NCBI GenBank assembly: GCA_016207225.1
Contig: JACQQB010000091.1
Location: forward strand, 1-7,404
Length of the DNA stretch: 7,404 nucleotides
Reading direction: 5' to 3'
Origin: Microcaldota archaeon
Lineage (GTDB): Archaea; Micrarchaeota; Micrarchaeia; Burarchaeales; JACQQB01
The position numbers and the translations under genes were made by a program. Within the stretch, counting starts at the first letter, position 1; every line of letters begins with the position of its first letter. The notes below the pieces were generated by a model. It had not been told where the DNA came from and did not search any database. It saw nothing but the letters and a program-made list of their open reading frames with translations. Below, one piece after another: positions 4,732 through 7,404 of the stretch.

Positions 4732-7404
4732 CTAATCCAAGAATTCTTGAGGTGACGGCGGTTCTCTGCTTTCGCCTTTTCTTTCCCTTATTTGGGCTAC
4801 TACCTTAGTCTGCAAGTCTTGAGGCAGCCTGTCATACCCTGCATATTCATGGTACCATACTGCCCTTCCTTGAGTAGCGCCTCTTATATCGTTAGCAAAA
4901 CCAAAAGTTTCTGCTACAGGAACTTTACTCGTGAGGTTCACCACTTCGCCTTCCTGCTGGATGTCTAAAACCTGGCCTCTTCTTCCTTGAACTAGGTTGA
5001 TTACGTTACTCATGTAATCCTGTGGAATCTGGATAAAGATTTTTTGTTTGGGCTCGAGGAGTGTGATGCCTGCTAGCAGCATACCTGCCAGGATAGGCCT
5101 TCTTATTGCTGGAATTGTCTGGGCAGGGCCTCTATGAACAGGGTCTTCATGAATTGTTGCGTCTACAACCTTAATTTTAACACCTATTGTTTTCTCTTTG
5201 GCTAACGGACCTGCGTTGACTGCCTCTTCAAAACCTTCGATGAGTAGCTCCATGACTTCATCCATGTACTGAACTCCACGGGTCATATCGAGGAATAAGC
5301 ATTTATTAAGCACGTCTTTGAGGTTTTTTGCCTCGTCTCTTGGCAAGCCTGCTTTTACCAGAGTTTCGACTAGTTGCTTGCCCTTGGGTCTTCCGTCAGG
5401 TATCAGGCCTTCGTCCATTGCTTTTAGTACACCTTCTTCCAAAGGCTCTACGATAACCTGGAACTTAGAGTGCCTGTTTGGGGATTTGCCTTCTATTGGG
5501 CCTACCTTGGCCCTTATTGCCTCCCTATAAACGACTATTGGCTTGGAGGTTTCTATGTCCACCCCTTTTTCTTTGGATATTTTATATTCTACAATCTCTA
5601 AGTGCAATTCACCCATTCCTGACATCAGGTGTTCGCCAGTCTCATGATTTATTTCTATTTTAATAGTCGGGTCTTCTTTGGCTATCTGCCTTAAGACTTC
5701 AATGAGCTTTACCAGATCCTTTGTGTTTTTAGCTTCGATTGATTTTGTGACTACTGGTTCAGAATAGTGTTTGATTTGTTCGAAAGGTTCCATCTCTGTC
5801 TCGCTTATTGTTTCACCGACATAAAGGTCATGCAAGCCGATGATTGCAGCAATATTGCCAGCTGGAACCTCGTCCACTAAAACACGGTCAGGACCCATGT
5901 AAACCCCAACCTGCTGTATTTTTTCTTTGGTATACTTGCTTGCTAGGTTAACTTCTACGCCTTTTTTGGCTGTCCCAGAGAATAGCCTGCAAACTCCTAC
6001 TTCACCGGCATGCTCATCTATGACTACACCGAATATTATGCCACAGACTTTGGCTTTTGAGTCTACGGCAGTCATGTATTTGTATTCCTCTGAATTAGGA
6101 TCACCATGCCAAAGAGTCGGTATTCTGTACTTTTGAGCTACCAGTGGTGGTGGCAGGTGGTTTATTGCCATTTCAAGTACCACATCATCTAACGGGGATT
6201 TTTCAACAAGTGATTTGTGGTCTCCTTTGACACAAAGTTCGTAAATGTCCTTGAAGGTTATTTTATTTTTCTGCATTGATGAGAAACTGACTGCCCATTT
6301 ATTGAAAGCTGAGCCGAAGGCAACGTTTCCTTTATCAACTTGAATGAACCATGGGTCCTTAAATTCGGCTGGAGCAAAATTTGTTACCAGCTTATTCACA
6401 CTCCCGATGATCTTTATCAGTCTAGCCTGCATTTCTTCAGGTTTTAATTTTAATTCATTTATCAAACGGTCGATTTTATTTATGAATAGCACTGGCTTGG
6501 ATTTTTCTTTCAGAGCCTGCCTTAGCACGGTTTCTGTTTGCGGCATAACACCTTCTACTGCATCGACAACCAGGATAACACCGTCAACCGCACGCATTGC
6601 CCTTGTTACATGGCCTCCGAAGTCAACATGGCCTGGTGTGTCTATGAGGTTGATCAGGTAATCACTACCTTGGTATTGGAAGCCTAGGGATATGTTTGCA
6701 GCCTTAATAGTGATTCCACGCTTTTGTTCCTGCTCATCAAAATCCATCATTCTCTGCTGGCCTGCTAGTTCTTTGGAGATTAGCCCTGCACGTGCCACTA
6801 ACGAGTCCGTAAAGGTAGTGTTATGTATGAACATACCTTCTGCGACAAAATTATGATTATCCTGAACCGTAAAGTCATAGACTTCTTCAGCAGTACCTTC
6901 AGTTATTTCTACAACTTCTATAAACGCTAATTCTTCCTCACATATTTGAGTTAAGAAATCATTGTTAAGTTTATTTGCGATTTTATTAATTGATTTTAAC
7001 ACAGGTTTTGTTTTGCCGCCTGCGTATTCGTAATAATTAGAAGCAATTGCCCCCATGCTTAAACTCCCTTTCATTTCTACAAAAGCTTCCTTAGATATTG
7101 GTACCGTGTCGAGAGCATAACTTCCAGAGCTTTTAGCCTCTATAATTTTTGCCTTTTGTATTTTTTCAAGAAGTGAGAAGCCTATTGATTCATTAAATCT
7201 TTTTAGAGAGTTTCCGGTAATGTATAGTGTATCGCGTTGTCTTATTGATGCACAGTTAAACCTGAGCAATAGGAGCTGAACGTCTTTAAGCATACTGTTG
7301 CTTACAGAGGTTATTGAAACTGCTCTTCTACTGAATTCTACTGTTCCATCGCAATCAAAATATCCGCTTAGGAACGAAGCTATTAGGTTGTTTGCAGAAG
7401 TAAA
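4732..7404 (-). CDS. fusA: Archaeal elongation factor 2 precursor containing an intein (5' end outside window)
   Basis: This is the GTPase that drives ribosomal translocation in archaea. The frame is open from the window edge to TAG 4732-4734; the ATG at 7293 is an internal Met of the intein, not the start. EF-2 sequence begins at 6819 with T-T-F-T-D-S-L, the residues that follow G-K in the P-loop, and runs for 695 residues. With a missing N-extein of about 25-30 residues this matches a normal aEF-2 of about 725. Visible C-extein motifs are R-G-I-T-I (switch I, Thr about 37), D-T-P-G-H (60-64), N-K-I-D (114-117), G-S-A-F (169-172), S-G-M-G-E-L-H-L-E (about 400) and E-D-P-V-H-R-G-P-A-Q with the diphthamide His 562 (codon 5134-5136). 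The C-terminus Q-I-R-E-R-K-G is typical of aEF-2. The GxxxxGK half of the P-loop and the start lie beyond the window. No frameshift or internal stop is seen. Confidence 0.95.
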   Translation of the reverse strand, partial: FTSANNLIASFLSGYFDCDGTVEFSRRAVSITSVSNSMLKDVQLLLLRFNCASIRQRDTLYITGNSLKRFNESIGFSLLEKIQKAKIIEAKSSGSYALDTVPISKEAFVEMKGSLSMGAIASNYYEYAGGKTKPVLKSINKIANKLNNDFLTQICEEELAFIEVVEITEGTAEEVYDFTVQDNHNFVAEGMFIHNTTFTDSLVARAGLISKELAGQQRMMDFDEQEQKRGITIKAANISLGFQYQGSDYLINLIDTPGHVDFGGHVTRAMRAVDGVILVVDAVEGVMPQTETVLRQALKEKSKPVLFINKIDRLINELKLKPEEMQARLIKIIGSVNKLVTNFAPAEFKDPWFIQVDKGNVAFGSAFNKWAVSFSSMQKNKITFKDIYELCVKGDHKSLVEKSPLDDVVLEMAINHLPPPLVAQKYRIPTLWHGDPNSEEYKYMTAVDSKAKVCGIIFGVVIDEHAGEVGVCRLFSGTAKKGVEVNLASKYTKEKIQQVGVYMGPDRVLVDEVPAGNIAAIIGLHDLYVGETISETEMEPFEQIKHYSEPVVTKSIEAKNTKDLVKLIEVLRQIAKEDPTIKIEINHETGEHLMSGMGELHLEIVEYKISKEKGVDIETSKPIVVYREAIRAKVGPIEGKSPNRHSKFQVIVEPLEEGVLKAMDEGLIPDGRPKGKQLVETLVKAGLPRDEAKNLKDVLNKCLFLDMTRGVQYMDEVMELLIEGFEEAVNAGPLAKEKTIGVKIKVVDATIHEDPVHRGPAQTIPAIRRPILAGMLLAGITLLEPKQKIFIQIPQDYMSNVINLVQGRRGQVLDIQQEGEVVNLTSKVPVAETFGFANDIRGATQGRAVWYHEYAGYDRLPQDLQTKVVAQIRERKGESREPPSPQEFLD
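6820..7404 (-). mobile_element. Intein (C-terminal 195 residues) with LAGLIDADG homing endonuclease, in the EF-2 P-loop
   Basis: The 195 residues before EF-2 resumes are not EF-2. They end V-Y-D-F-T-V-Q-D-N-H-N-F-V-A-E-G and then M-F-I-H-N followed by Thr. This is the intein C-terminal splicing domain (blocks F and G): the block F His, the penultimate His, the terminal Asn that cyclises, and a Thr +1 nucleophile. At the window edge the reading contains L-S-G-Y-F-D-C-D-G, a LAGLIDADG motif with its catalytic acidic residue. It is preceded by L-I-A-S-F and followed by L-L-L-L-R-F-N-C, matching blocks E and H. The first LAGLIDADG motif and blocks A and B must lie outside. By hand count 6841-7260 is about 34% GC, against about 46% in sampled EF-2 lines, which fits a separately evolving mobile element. 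Confidence 0.93.
7345..7371 (-). other. Second LAGLIDADG motif of the intein endonuclease
   Basis: The nine residues LSGYFDCDG align with LAGLIDADG, with the metal-binding Asp in the eighth position intact. The residues around it and the following T-S-V-S, L-L-L-R-F and L-Y-I-T-G are typical of the C-terminal half of intein endonucleases. At least this half is not decayed, so the enzyme may still be active; the first motif cannot be seen. Confidence 0.85.

Noticed and set aside
5318..6661. Plus-strand open frames opposite EF-2 (5318-5530, 5478-5663, 5927-6136, 6344-6661)
   Set aside because: They are antisense to highly conserved EF-2 coding sequence, with low-complexity Ser/Thr/Pro/Leu composition and no ribosome binding sites.
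7291..7293. ATG as the start of the EF-2 gene
   Set aside because: The frame continues upstream to the window edge with a LAGLIDADG motif, so this Met is internal to the intein.

Overview
The window looks archaeal. The minus strand carries most of an archaeal/eukaryotic-type elongation factor 2 (aEF-2), and the plus strand carries a run of small proteins with archaeal class III (type IV pilin-like) N-termini, of the form R-K/R-G then Q plus a hydrophobic helix. A TATA-type box A rather than a bacterial -35/-10 pair, and the AGGAGGTG and GAGGT ribosome binding sites, fit this. The gene style (compact, overlapping, Cys-rich surface proteins, class III peptides) suggests a DPANN-like archaeon, but no marker here fixes the lineage.

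Plus strand, 1-4044: the C-terminal end of a Cys-rich, probably exported protein (1-156) is followed by five tightly packed genes (about 195-812, 803-2713, 2710-3138, 3141-3554, 3532-4044). All five begin with a short basic stretch and one hydrophobic helix. They read as an operon for a surface filament or surface complex. Genes 3 and 4 have the classical Glu at +5 of the mature protein. Genes 1 and 5 have Asp at +6 instead. The large gene 2 has no acidic residue in the helix, and carries dockerin-like calcium loops and 17 cysteines. The ATPase, platform protein and prepilin peptidase needed for assembly are not in the window.

Minus strand, 4041-4592: an unrecognised, soluble, helix-rich protein. 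It has its own box A and a near-perfect ribosome binding site but no ATG/GTG/TTG at the expected place. Its stop codon shares a CTAG with the stop of the last plus-strand gene.

Minus strand, 4732-7404 (5' end outside the window): aEF-2 interrupted by an intein in the GTP-binding P-loop. The visible 195 residues of intein include the second LAGLIDADG motif of a homing endonuclease and a complete C-terminal splicing motif ending His-Asn, followed by the EF-2 residues TTFTDSL. The 695-residue C-extein is complete and looks functional, including the diphthamide histidine. An essential translation factor therefore appears to depend on protein splicing for its P-loop. This is the most notable feature of the window.
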